Positions 56,326 to 64,000 of a DNA stretch of 64,000 bases are shown piece after piece. How positions within the stretch are numbered: position 1 is the stretch's first letter; the number at the start of each line of letters is the position of its first letter. A model generated the notes under the pieces. The model ran no database searches and had not been told where the DNA came from. It saw only the letters and a program-made list of their open reading frames with translations. Made by a program: the position numbers and the translations under genes. The stretch is from Parvibaculaceae bacterium (lineage in GTDB: Bacteria; Pseudomonadota; Alphaproteobacteria; Parvibaculales; Parvibaculaceae), in assembly GCA_028283765.1 (NCBI GenBank), contig JAPWJY010000008.1, forward strand, positions 186,001 to 250,000. The letters are read 5' to 3'.

Positions 56326-56934
56326 ATGGCCGATCAAGCGGCTCAGACCACGACCCCGGATACGCTTGCGGACCCGACCGTCAACACGGTTTCGGAAACG
56401 CAGGCCCATGGCGGCGAACATTCGGGCGGTTTTCCTCCGTTCAAGGCGCAGACCTTCCCCTCGCAGCTTCTCTGGCTGGTGATTTCGTTCGGCCTGCTTT
56501 ACGTGCTTTTGTCGCGTATCGCCCTGCCGCGCATCGCCACCGTGCTGGAAGATCGCCGGGACCGGATCGCCGATGATCTCGATCAGGCCGCGCTGTTGAA
56601 GCGTCAGGCCGATGAGGCGATTGCGGCCTACGAACTGGCGCTGACCCAGGCACGTGCCCGGGCCCACGCCATCGCGCAGGAAACCCGCGACCAGCTTCAT
56701 GCCGAGGTCGAGAAGACCCGTCACGGGCTCGAGTCGAAGCTTTCGGCGAAGACCGCCGAGGCGGAGGCCCAGATCACGGCAACGAAGGACAAGGCGCTCG
56801 GCAATGTCCGCCTCGTTGCCATCGATGTCGCCGGTGAGGTCGTCGCCCGCCTGCTGGGTGAAAAGGCCGATGCCGTCGCCACAGAGAAGGCCGTGGATGC
56901 GGAGCTTTCAGCCAATCCGACGGGAGGGCGTTAA
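56326..56934 (+). CDS. atpF': ATP synthase F0 subunit b'
   Basis: 202-residue b-type stalk subunit. A long polar lead (about 50 residues, with HGGEHSGG) precedes one membrane helix (LLWLVISFGLLYVLLSRIAL) and a charged coiled-coil helix to the end (DRRDRIADDLDQAALLKRQA). The proline-rich lead FPPFKAQTFPSQLLW is typical of the b' subunit. It is four bases before the b subunit; both together form the heterodimeric stalk. Confidence 0.93.
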   Translation: MADQAAQTTTPDTLADPTVNTVSETQAHGGEHSGGFPPFKAQTFPSQLLWLVISFGLLYVLLSRIALPRIATVLEDRRDRIADDLDQAALLKRQADEAIAAYELALTQARARAHAIAQETRDQLHAEVEKTRHGLESKLSAKTAEAEAQITATKDKALGNVRLVAIDVAGEVVARLLGEKADAVATEKAVDAELSANPTGGR

Positions 56935-56937
56935 GCC

Positions 56938-57423
56938 ATGATCCATACCGGTGAATTCTGGGTTCTGATCGGCCTTATCGTTTTTATCGCCATCGCCGTC
57001 CGTTTCAAGGTGCCTTCGCTGGTTGCCGGGATGCTGGACAAGCGTTCGATTACGATCGCGAAAGAAATCGAGGACGCGCGCAAGCTGCGCGACGAGGCCC
57101 AGCAGCTTCTGGCCACCTACCAGCGCCGCCAGAAGGAGGCGTTGCAGGAGGCCGACGACATCATCGTGCAGGCGAAGGCCGAAGCCGAGCGTCTCGCCGT
57201 CGAGACCCGCAAGGCGCTCGAAAGCCAGATCGAACGGCGCACCAAAATGGCCGAGGACAAGATCGCCCAGGCTGAAACGCAGGCCATTCAGGAAGTGCGC
57301 GCAATTGCGGCCGACGTGGCGGTGGGCGCTGCCCGCCGGATCATCGGCGAGACGCTCGACGCCTCGAAGGATGCCCGGCTGATCGAAAAGAGCATCGGCG
57401 AGCTGAAATCCAGGCTGCACTGA
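56938..57423 (+). CDS. atpF: ATP synthase F0 subunit b
   Basis: 161-residue b subunit: one N-terminal membrane helix (FWVLIGLIVFIAIAVRFKV) and a long coiled-coil (AKEIEDARKLRDEAQQLLAT onwards). Last gene of the cluster, with a strong terminator 27 bases later. The F1 genes are not in the window, which fits the split F0/F1 arrangement of alphaproteobacteria. Confidence 0.95.
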   Translation: MIHTGEFWVLIGLIVFIAIAVRFKVPSLVAGMLDKRSITIAKEIEDARKLRDEAQQLLATYQRRQKEALQEADDIIVQAKAEAERLAVETRKALESQIERRTKMAEDKIAQAETQAIQEVRAIAADVAVGAARRIIGETLDASKDARLIEKSIGELKSRLH

Positions 57424-57450
57424 AGAGTTCAGCCAGCCCTTTCAAAAGAA

Positions 57451-57479
57451 GGCCATGTCCTCGCGGACATGGCCTTTTT
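57451..57479 (+). terminator. Rho-independent terminator of the F0 operon
   Basis: GGCCATGTCC (57451-57460) and GGACATGGCC (57465-57474) form a perfect 10-bp stem with loop TCGC, followed by TTTTT. Confidence 0.93.
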
Positions 57480-57589
57480 GTTTTGCCGGGTGGTCCGGGG
57501 ATTCATCCTCATTGCGATCGATATAATCGGCAGGCGACAAGACGGCGCGATATGGCACACTCCTCGCTGGCAAAGATGAGGGGAAGAGC

Positions 57590-58381
57590 ATGTTCAGCCA
57601 GTATGAGAAGGGTGTCTTCAGCCATGAGGGGGTGACGAAGGACCTTTATGTCGGTGGCAGCGGGCCTGCCGTCATCGTCATCCATGAGGTTCCGGGGATC
57701 ACGCCCGAAGTGGTGCGCTTCGCCGGCTGGGTGGTGGAGGCGGGTTTCCAGGTCTTCATGCCGGAACTGGTGGGGCAGGCGGGCAGGCCGCTTTCGACAC
57801 CCTATGTGCTTCAGTCCTTCGCAAGGGTCTGCATCCGCCGGGAGTTCTCGGTGCTGGCGTCGGACCGCTCCAGCCCCGTCACCGGCTGGCTGCGTGCGCT
57901 GGCTCGCCACGCTTCCAGCGACACCGGCGGTGGTCCGGTCGGCGCCATCGGCATGTGTTTTTCGGGCAATTTCGCGCTTGCCATGATGATGGAGCCTGCC
58001 GTGCAGGCGCCGGTGCTGTGCCAGCCTTCATTGCCGTTTCCTTTCGGGGCGAAACGAAAGGCGGCTCTTCATGTGTCGCCGCAGGAATGGAGTTGCGTGA
58101 AAGAGCGCTGTGCGAAGGGCGAAAAGGTGCTTGGCCTGCGTTTCGTGGGCGATCGCCTGTCGCCGCCTGAGAGATTCGAGACCCTGCGGCGCGAACTGGG
58201 CGATGCGTTCGAGGGCATCGAAATCGAGGATCAATACGCCAATCCCGATTCCCCCGCGCCCATGCCCCACAGCGTCGTCACCAACGATCTGATCGACGAG
58301 GACGGGCAGCCGACAAAGGAAGCCGCCCGGCGCGTGATCGCCTTTTTCGAGGAGCGGCTGAAGGCTTCCCGGGAGGCCTAG
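57590..58381 (+). CDS. Dienelactone hydrolase family protein
   Basis: 263-residue alpha/beta hydrolase of the dienelactone hydrolase family. The strand and helix after the start are AVIVIHEVPGITPEVVRFAG, and the nucleophile elbow is GAIGMCFSGNFALAM, with Cys as nucleophile as in true dienelactone hydrolase. The Asp and His are expected in LGLRFVGDRLSPPERF and MPHSVVTND. Substrate is not known. It is convergent with smc, the stops sharing CTAG. Confidence 0.88.
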   Translation: MFSQYEKGVFSHEGVTKDLYVGGSGPAVIVIHEVPGITPEVVRFAGWVVEAGFQVFMPELVGQAGRPLSTPYVLQSFARVCIRREFSVLASDRSSPVTGWLRALARHASSDTGGGPVGAIGMCFSGNFALAMMMEPAVQAPVLCQPSLPFPFGAKRKAALHVSPQEWSCVKERCAKGEKVLGLRFVGDRLSPPERFETLRRELGDAFEGIEIEDQYANPDSPAPMPHSVVTNDLIDEDGQPTKEAARRVIAFFEERLKASREA

Positions 58382-61300
58382 GACGCCTCTTTCAGCCGTT
58401 CCGCGGTTTCCAGATCGACCGACACCAGCGTCGAGACGCCGCGCTCCTGCATGGTCACGCCGAAAAGGCGGCTCATGCGGGCCATGGTGAGCGCATGGTG
58501 GGTGATGATCAGAAAGCGCGTGTCCGTGGTGCGGGCCATCTCGTCCATGAGGTCGCAGAACCGCTCGACATTGGCGTCGTCGAGGGGCGCGTCCACCTCG
58601 TCCAGCACGCAGATCGGCGAGGGATTGGTCAGGAACACGGCGAAGATCAGCGACATGGCCGTCAGCGCCTGCTCGCCGCCGGACAGCAGCGACATGACCT
58701 GAAGCCGCTTGCCCGGCGGGCGGGCGAAGATTTCAAGGCCGGCCTCCAGCGGATCGTCCGATTCCGTGAGCTTGAGGTGGGCCTCCCCGCCCCCGAACAG
58801 ATGGGTGAACAGCCGTCCGAAATTCTCGTTCACCTTCTCGAAGGCGGCGAGCATCCGTTCACGGCCTTCGCGGTTGAGGCTGGCGATGCCCTGCCGCAGG
58901 CTGGCGATGGCGGCGGTGAGGTCCGCGCGTTCCGTCGTCATGGTCTCGAACTGGGTTGAAAGCTCCTCCGCTTCCTCGTCAGCCCTCAGATTGACGCCGC
59001 CCAGCGCCTCGCGCTCGCGCATCAGCTTGTCAAGGCGCTGTTCGACCATATCGAGCGGCGGCAGTTCCGCATCGGCGGCAACACCGCCCTTGAGCAAGGC
59101 CTGTCCGGGCTCGCAATCGAGCACTTCCCTGATACGGGCTTCGGCTTCCGTCCGCCGCTCGCGCGCGCCCTCGACCAGACCCGACAGGCGGGCGCTGTCC
59201 TCGCGCGTCTGGGCAAGGATGGCCTGCGTTTCGCGAACCCGCTTGTCGCATTCGGCGAGCAACGTGGCGGCGGCGGCGAGCGCATCGGCGGCGCCCTGCC
59301 GGTTGGCTTCGGCGCTGAGGATGAAGGACATCAGCGACTGGCGCTTCGCCTCGATTTCCTGCGGCACGCCTTCGAGGGCCGCCAGTTCATCCTGCGCCTG
59401 CGCCTGCCGTTCGGCCAATGTCAGGCTCTGCTGTTCGGCGTTCTCGCTGCGTTGAACCCATGCCCGGGCTTCATCGCGGATGGCGGCAAGGCGGCGGCTG
59501 CGGGCCTCGGCCTCGCGGCGGATGCCCTCGAAAAGCGCGCGGGCTTCCGAGAGTTCCAGCCGCAGCGCGCCTACTTCCTCGCGCGCGATCCGGGCCTGCT
59601 CGGCAAGCTCCGGCTCGGGGCGCAGGGATTCAAGCGACGCCGTGGTTTCCTCAAGCGCGCGGCGCGCCTCGGTCAGGTCGCCGTTGATGCGCTCGTCGGC
59701 TTCATTGAGGGCGGCGAGGCGGGCGAGTTCAGAGCTTGCGGCCCGCTCGGCCTGCGCGAGCTGGTCGCGGGTGCGGTTCTGCTCGGCCTGGGCTTCGCGA
59801 TGCAGGCGGCGGGCCTCCTGCTCGGCTTCGGTGGCGTGCAGGTGATGCGTCCGGCTCTGCTCAAAAGCCTCATGCGCCTGCGCGGCGAGCGCCTGCGCCT
59901 CATCCAGTTCAGCCTCAAGCTCGATCAGCCTGTTGCGCTGCTCCAGCCGCCGGGCGGCGGCGGTCGGGGCGTCGGCGGCGGCCGCATAGCCATCCCAGCG
60001 CCACAGCGCGCCGTCTCGGGTGACAAGGCTCTGGCCGGGTTGCAATTCGCGGTGCAGAAGCTGCCCTTCCTCTCGCGTGACCACGCCCACCTGCGACAGA
60101 CGGCGGGACAAGGCGTCGGGTCCCCTGACGAGGCTTGAAAGGGGCGTTGCGCCGAAAGGCAGGGCAGGGGGCGTTGCAAAGGGCGGCAGCAGGGCCCAGT
60201 GGACCGGGGCGCTGATATCCACCGGCACGTCGAGATCGTCGCCCAGCGCCGCGCCCAGCGCCGTTTCGTAGCCGGGCTCGACGGTGAGCTGGTCCAGCAC
60301 CGGCGTCCATTCGCCGGTCTCGCCGATGGCGAGCAGATCGTTCAGCGCCTTGGCCTCGGCGGCCAGCGCGCCCGCCGCCCGGTCGGCAAGCTGCATCGGC
60401 TCTCGGGATGCCCGCTCGGCTGCTTCCGCGTCGCGCTTGGCCTCTTCGGCGGCCATCACCCCCGCTTCACGCTCATGCAGATTTTCCGTGGCGATTTCCA
60501 GCGCCTCGGCAATTTCCTGAATGCGGGCCTGCTTGTCCTCGCCGCCGGTCAGGACGTCACGCTCCCGGCCAAGGTCGGCCAACTGGCGTTCCAGCCGCTC
60601 AAGGCGGGAGACGGCGGCCTGGCTCTGCTGTTGCAGGCTCTGACGCTGGGCGACGAGGGCGGCGACGTCCCGGTTCAGATCGTCGAGCGCGCGCTCGCGG
60701 CCTTCAAGGCGGGCCCGGAAGGCCTCGACCTGTTCGCCCGCCTGCGCCTGCGCTTCCGCCTGGCCTTCCTCGGCGCCGCGCAATTCGGCCTCCTCCAGCG
60801 AGAGCCGGTCAAGGGCGGCGCGGGTATCCTCCATCAGATGGCGTTCGCGCTCCAGATCCTGCGCGATCTGGCGCAGCGTGGCGGCAAGGCGCTCGGCCTG
60901 TTCGCGCGCCCGGCGCTCCTCGGCCTCAAGCTGGTCGCGCTCGACTGTCAGGCGATGCAGCTTCGCCGCCGCCATGGCCTCCGCCTCGCGCAGGGGGGGC
61001 AGGGCCTCCGCGGCATCGGCCTGCGCTTTCGAGGCGATCACCGCGTCGCGGCTGGTTTCGGTCACGCGGGCGTTGCTCTCGTTGAGGCGCTCCTCATCGG
61101 TTGCAAGCGCAGTGACGGCGTTCTGCCATTTCAGATGCAGCATGATCGACTGCTGCTCGCGGATCATGCCGGAAAGATTCTTGTAGCGCGCCGCCTGCCG
61201 GGCCTGCCGCTTGAGGCCCGCAAGCTGGATCTCGATCTGACCCATCACATCGTCCATGCGGGTCATGTTGGTTTCGGCGGCCTTGAGCCGCAGTTCCGCC

Positions 61301-61836
61301 TCGTGACGGCGCGTATAAAGGCCGGTGATGCCTGCCGCTTCCTCAAGGATGCGCCGCCGGTTGATCGGCTTCGAGGCGATCAGCTGGCCGATCTGGCCCT
61401 GACGGACGAGGGCGGGCGAATGGGAGCCGGTGGAGGCGTCCGCGAACAGCAACTGCACGTCGCGGGCGCGGACCTCCTTGCCGTTGATCCGGTAGGAGGA
61501 GCCCGCGTCCTTCTCGATCCGGCGCAGCACCTCGATGGTGTCGAGCGCATTATAGGCGGCGGGCGCGGTCCGCCCGGAATTGTCGATGACGAGCGTCACC
61601 TCCGCGTGATTGCGCGACGGCCGTCCCGTCGTGCCCGCGAAGATGACGTCTTCCATGGCGGTGCCGCGCATGTTCTTGAAGGAGTTTTCACCCATCACCC
61701 AGCGCATGGCTTCCAGCAGGTTGGACTTGCCGCAGCCATTGGGTCCGATGACGCCGGTCAGGCCCGGTTCGATGACGAGATCGGTCGCATCGACGAAGGA
61801 CTTGAAGCCGGAGAGGCGCAGACGGGTGAATTTCAC
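58378..61836 (-). CDS. smc: Chromosome segregation protein SMC
   Basis: 1152-residue structural-maintenance-of-chromosomes ATPase. The N-terminal Walker A is GVIGPNGCGKSNLLEAMRWV. Long Glu/Arg/Ala-rich coiled coils flank a central hinge (about residues 500-620). The C-terminal head has the signature LLSGGEQALTAMSLIFAVFL and Walker B NPSPICVLDEVDAPLDDANV. Start is GTG at 61836. It condenses the chromosome together with ScpA/ScpB, which are not here. The dsbA-like gene lies 58 bases upstream on the same strand. Confidence 0.97.
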   Translation of the reverse strand: MKFTRLRLSGFKSFVDATDLVIEPGLTGVIGPNGCGKSNLLEAMRWVMGENSFKNMRGTAMEDVIFAGTTGRPSRNHAEVTLVIDNSGRTAPAAYNALDTIEVLRRIEKDAGSSYRINGKEVRARDVQLLFADASTGSHSPALVRQGQIGQLIASKPINRRRILEEAAGITGLYTRRHEAELRLKAAETNMTRMDDVMGQIEIQLAGLKRQARQAARYKNLSGMIREQQSIMLHLKWQNAVTALATDEERLNESNARVTETSRDAVIASKAQADAAEALPPLREAEAMAAAKLHRLTVERDQLEAEERRAREQAERLAATLRQIAQDLERERHLMEDTRAALDRLSLEEAELRGAEEGQAEAQAQAGEQVEAFRARLEGRERALDDLNRDVAALVAQRQSLQQQSQAAVSRLERLERQLADLGRERDVLTGGEDKQARIQEIAEALEIATENLHEREAGVMAAEEAKRDAEAAERASREPMQLADRAAGALAAEAKALNDLLAIGETGEWTPVLDQLTVEPGYETALGAALGDDLDVPVDISAPVHWALLPPFATPPALPFGATPLSSLVRGPDALSRRLSQVGVVTREEGQLLHRELQPGQSLVTRDGALWRWDGYAAAADAPTAAARRLEQRNRLIELEAELDEAQALAAQAHEAFEQSRTHHLHATEAEQEARRLHREAQAEQNRTRDQLAQAERAASSELARLAALNEADERINGDLTEARRALEETTASLESLRPEPELAEQARIAREEVGALRLELSEARALFEGIRREAEARSRRLAAIRDEARAWVQRSENAEQQSLTLAERQAQAQDELAALEGVPQEIEAKRQSLMSFILSAEANRQGAADALAAAATLLAECDKRVRETQAILAQTREDSARLSGLVEGARERRTEAEARIREVLDCEPGQALLKGGVAADAELPPLDMVEQRLDKLMREREALGGVNLRADEEAEELSTQFETMTTERADLTAAIASLRQGIASLNREGRERMLAAFEKVNENFGRLFTHLFGGGEAHLKLTESDDPLEAGLEIFARPPGKRLQVMSLLSGGEQALTAMSLIFAVFLTNPSPICVLDEVDAPLDDANVERFCDLMDEMARTTDTRFLIITHHALTMARMSRLFGVTMQERGVSTLVSVDLETAERLKEAS

Positions 61837-61894
61837 GGGTTCGTTCTTTCCCCTTTACCGCAAGGTGCGGCGTTCGCTTGAGTTAAAGACGGCG

Positions 61895-62611
61895 CTACTT
61901 CGCGCCGCCATCCTTGAGATGCTTCTGGATCAGGGCCTCGAACTCGGCCCAGGGCAGCGCACCCTCGTTCTTCTCGCCGTTGACGAAGAAGGTCGGGGTC
62001 GCGTTGACGCCGAATTCCTTGTTGCCGCGCTCAGCCACCCAGCGGATGCCGTCCAGCACCTTCTGGTTCTGCAGGCAGGCCTTGAAGCTGTCGTCCGTGA
62101 AACCGCCCTGAAGCGCGATCCGGCGCAATTCGGCCATGGGGTCCTGGGCGAAGGCCCATTTCTCCTGACTGTCGAACAACACATCGGTGAAGCCGAAATA
62201 GCGCTCCGGCCCGGCGCAATGGGAGAGCATGAAGCCCGCCGTGGCGAGAGGATCGAACGGGAAGTCGCGGAAGATGAAGAAGACCTTGCCGGTGTCGATG
62301 TACTTCGCCTTGAGCTGCGGGAAATCATCCTTGTGGAACTCGGCGCAGTGCGAGCAGGTGAGCGACGCATATTCGATGATCGCGACCGGCGCGTTGCGGT
62401 CGCCCAGCGTCATTTCGCCCAGCGGCCCGGCTTCCATCAGCCTGGGGCCGGTCACGTCCACGCCGGAGCCCTTGGCCGCCGGCGCGGCGGGTTCCGTTCC
62501 GGCGAGCGCCGGGGTGATTTCGGGAGCGCCGAAATAGCGCCAGCCGCCATAGCCCGCCGCCGCGACGACGGCCAGGATGATGATGGCCAGAATACCCTTA
62601 TTTAGCTTCAC
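61895..62611 (-). CDS. DsbA family thiol:disulfide oxidoreductase (membrane-anchored)
   Basis: 238-residue DsbA-like protein. An N-terminal anchor (ILAIIILAVVAAAGYGGWRY) is followed by an alanine-rich linker and a thioredoxin fold with the active site YASLTCSHCAEFHKDDF (CSHC) and cis-proline region GVNATPTFFVNG. Start is GTG at 62611. It belongs to the smc-dsbA-DUF721-mutY neighbourhood typical of alphaproteobacteria and acts in the periplasm. Confidence 0.94.
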   Translation of the reverse strand: MKLNKGILAIIILAVVAAAGYGGWRYFGAPEITPALAGTEPAAPAAKGSGVDVTGPRLMEAGPLGEMTLGDRNAPVAIIEYASLTCSHCAEFHKDDFPQLKAKYIDTGKVFFIFRDFPFDPLATAGFMLSHCAGPERYFGFTDVLFDSQEKWAFAQDPMAELRRIALQGGFTDDSFKACLQNQKVLDGIRWVAERGNKEFGVNATPTFFVNGEKNEGALPWAEFEALIQKHLKDGGAK

Positions 62612-62724
62612 GATAGCGCCTTCCCACTAAATGTTGCGTTATTATGGCGTCTGAGACGAAATTCTCAACCGACTCTTTCGCTTGCATTAGGCACGAGAAT
62701 CGAGTCCGGCGGAAGGGATGCGGA

Positions 62725-63246
62725 TCAGGTCCGGCGGCGGCCCATGACTTCCCGGCCAAGCCGGGCGAGCGAGCGGCGCAGACCGGTATCCTCGACGTCC
62801 GAGGTGGCTTCTTCAACGCGGCTTTCCGTCTCGGGGGTAAGATCGAGCGGCGGGCGGGCCTTGCGCATCCGGGGCGGCGGCAGCACACCCTGCACCAGCC
62901 TCAGCGACTTGACCGCCGGATAGCCGTAAAAGCCGTTGATGCGCTCGATGATCTGGGGCTCCAGATGCTTGATCTCCAGCGCGGCGGCACCCTCCACCAC
63001 GACATGAAGGACCGCGCCGGTGATCCGCCGGGGACTTTCCTCGCCTGCCGGGGGCCGGGGAAATTTCAGCGCGTCGGGGGCGCTGTAGAGCGACAGATCG
63101 GGACCGACGATTTCCGGCCAGTGCGTCAGGATATGCGCCTGGGTGAAGCCGCGCTTGCGGAAGACCTCCCGCGACAGGGGCGCGATCAGCTTGCCGACCG
63201 GCGCGGGGCCTCTGCTGTGGCGGGATGCTTCGCGTTTGCTGCTCAT
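62725..63246 (-). CDS. DUF721 (DciA-like) domain-containing protein
   Basis: 173-residue protein of the DUF721 family, whose better-studied member DciA loads the replicative helicase. The core is VFRKRGFTQAHILTHWPEIVG, then VLHVVVEGAAALEIKHLEPQ and RINGFYGYPAVKSLRLVQ. The C-terminal tail is charged and poorly conserved. A role in helicase loading is possible but not shown for this gene. It diverges from mutY with 75 bases between them. Confidence 0.88.
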   Translation of the reverse strand: MSSKREASRHSRGPAPVGKLIAPLSREVFRKRGFTQAHILTHWPEIVGPDLSLYSAPDALKFPRPPAGEESPRRITGAVLHVVVEGAAALEIKHLEPQIIERINGFYGYPAVKSLRLVQGVLPPPRMRKARPPLDLTPETESRVEEATSDVEDTGLRRSLARLGREVMGRRRT

Positions 63247-63321
63247 GGCCCATTATGCCCGGATTGGCGCCGCTTGCCGAGATGGTTGACGCGAGGGCGG
63301 GCCTGAGCCATCTCAGGGGAC

Positions 63322-64000
63322 ATGAAACAGGCGGTGAAGGTGAAAGAGGGCGACAGTGTCGCGGCGCGGCTGCTCGGCTGGTACGACCGCCATGCCCGCG
63401 TGCTGCCGTGGCGGGCCCGGCCCGGCGAAAAGGCCGATCCCTATGCCGTCTGGCTCTCGGAAATCATGCTTCAGCAAACCACGGTCGCGACCGTCGGTCC
63501 CTATTTCATGCGCTTTCTCGCGCGCTGGCCCCGGGTGGGGGATCTGGCGGCCGCGCCGGTCGAGGAAGTGATGAAGGAGTGGGCGGGGCTTGGCTATTAC
63601 AGCCGGGCGCGCAATCTCCACGCCTGCGCCATCGCCGTCGTGCGCGATCATGGCGGCGTCTTTCCCGATGACGAGGAGGGGTTGCGAACCCTGCCCGGCA
63701 TCGGCCCCTATACCGCCGCCGCCATCACCGCCATCGCGTTCGGCAAACATGCGGTGGTGGTCGATGGCAATGTCGAGCGCGTGGTCGCCCGTCTGTTCGC
63801 GCTGGACGAGCCGCTGCCCGCCGTCAAGCCGGAGATCAGGGCCAGAGCGGCCACGATCACGCCCCTGCGCCGGGCAGGAGATTTTGCGCAGGCGATGATG
63901 GATCTGGGGGCGACGCTCTGCTCGCCCAAACGGCCTTCCTGCATGATCTGTCCCCTCGAAGCCTCATGCGAGGCCCGCGCGCAGGGCACGCAGGAAACCT
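63322..64000 (+). CDS. mutY: A/G-specific adenine glycosylase, 5' part (cut by window end)
   Basis: The first 226 codons are in the window. HhH-GPD domain: VLPWRARPGEKADPYAVWLS, the catalytic EIMLQQTTVATVGPYF, helix-hairpin-helix LRTLPGIGPYTAAAI and the aspartate motif VVVDGNVERVVARLF. The iron-sulfur loop is complete, with cysteines spaced 6-2-5 in CSPKRPSCMICPLEASC. The C-terminal NUDIX-like domain is beyond the edge. MutY removes A opposite 8-oxoG. ATG at 63322 is preceded by AGGGG. Confidence 0.95.
   Translation, partial: MKQAVKVKEGDSVAARLLGWYDRHARVLPWRARPGEKADPYAVWLSEIMLQQTTVATVGPYFMRFLARWPRVGDLAAAPVEEVMKEWAGLGYYSRARNLHACAIAVVRDHGGVFPDDEEGLRTLPGIGPYTAAAITAIAFGKHAVVVDGNVERVVARLFALDEPLPAVKPEIRARAATITPLRRAGDFAQAMMDLGATLCSPKRPSCMICPLEASCEARAQGTQET

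Noticed and set aside
60199-61881. 560-codon plus-strand open frame
   Set aside because: Antisense to smc, which carries complete Walker and signature motifs.

Overview
This window is a stretch of GC-rich bacterial chromosome that reads as an alphaproteobacterium. The evidence is gene content and order: divided glycine decarboxylase (gcvPA/gcvPB) behind a tandem glycine riboswitch; atpI-atpB-atpE-atpF'-atpF with two b-type subunits; a coxB-coxA-ctaB-coxF-ctaG-coxC-DUF983-SURF1 cluster; DUF2093 and DUF4170 proteins; an rnhA-thrB-ispH group with APH-type homoserine kinase; and smc-dsbA-DUF721 divergent from mutY. The genus cannot be fixed; a Parvibaculum-like or related lineage is only a guess. 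Nearly all of it is housekeeping sequence; I see no insertion sequence, prophage, tRNA or rRNA.

Layout. 1-3.3 kb: lipid-related genes (acyl-CoA dehydrogenase end, GST, two tandem ACAD10/11-type phosphotransferases) downstream of purD. 3.4-8 kb: purD, xseA, a mazEF toxin-antitoxin pair with repeated operator-like sites, DUF2093, an M23 peptidase. 8-18 kb: envelope block on the minus strand (pmbA, cysQ-like, DUF4170, tspO, msbA-like, DUF374, waaA, lpxK, and separately lpxL) with ung on the plus strand. 17.9-19 kb: a poorly coding island with strong inverted repeats and an AT-rich segment. 19-26 kb: MAPEG protein, ubiD (one-base frameshift), enoyl-CoA hydratase, an ETFB-type lysine methyltransferase, a TetR-regulated fatty acid desaturase, a small ORF with its own promoter, ubiA. 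25.8-30.6 kb: rsmE, gshA, a short orphan type I-E-like CRISPR array, tldD, a cysteine-containing unknown.

31-41 kb: aa3-type cytochrome oxidase structural and assembly genes, then thrC, an M16 peptidase, a GNAT acetyltransferase. 41-49.5 kb: a large membrane EAL phosphodiesterase with degenerate GGDEF, yqgE, a DsbD-alpha-like protein, a Prx5 peroxiredoxin, rnhA, thrB, ispH, a lipoprotein. 49.6-54.5 kb: glycine riboswitch and gcvTHPAPB (gcvPB carries a one-base frameshift). 54.6-57.5 kb: ATP synthase F0 genes. 57.6-64 kb: dienelactone-hydrolase-like protein, smc, dsbA-like, DUF721 and a truncated mutY at the window edge.

How it fits together: ubiA/ubiD feed ubiquinone to the respiratory chain, the cox genes build the terminal oxidase, and the F0 genes use the gradient; waaA/lpxK/lpxL/msbA build and export lipid A-Kdo. 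The least expected item is the four-repeat CRISPR relic wedged against the tldD stop codon with no cas gene in view. Both frameshifts are single missing bases in otherwise intact conserved genes and may be sequence errors.
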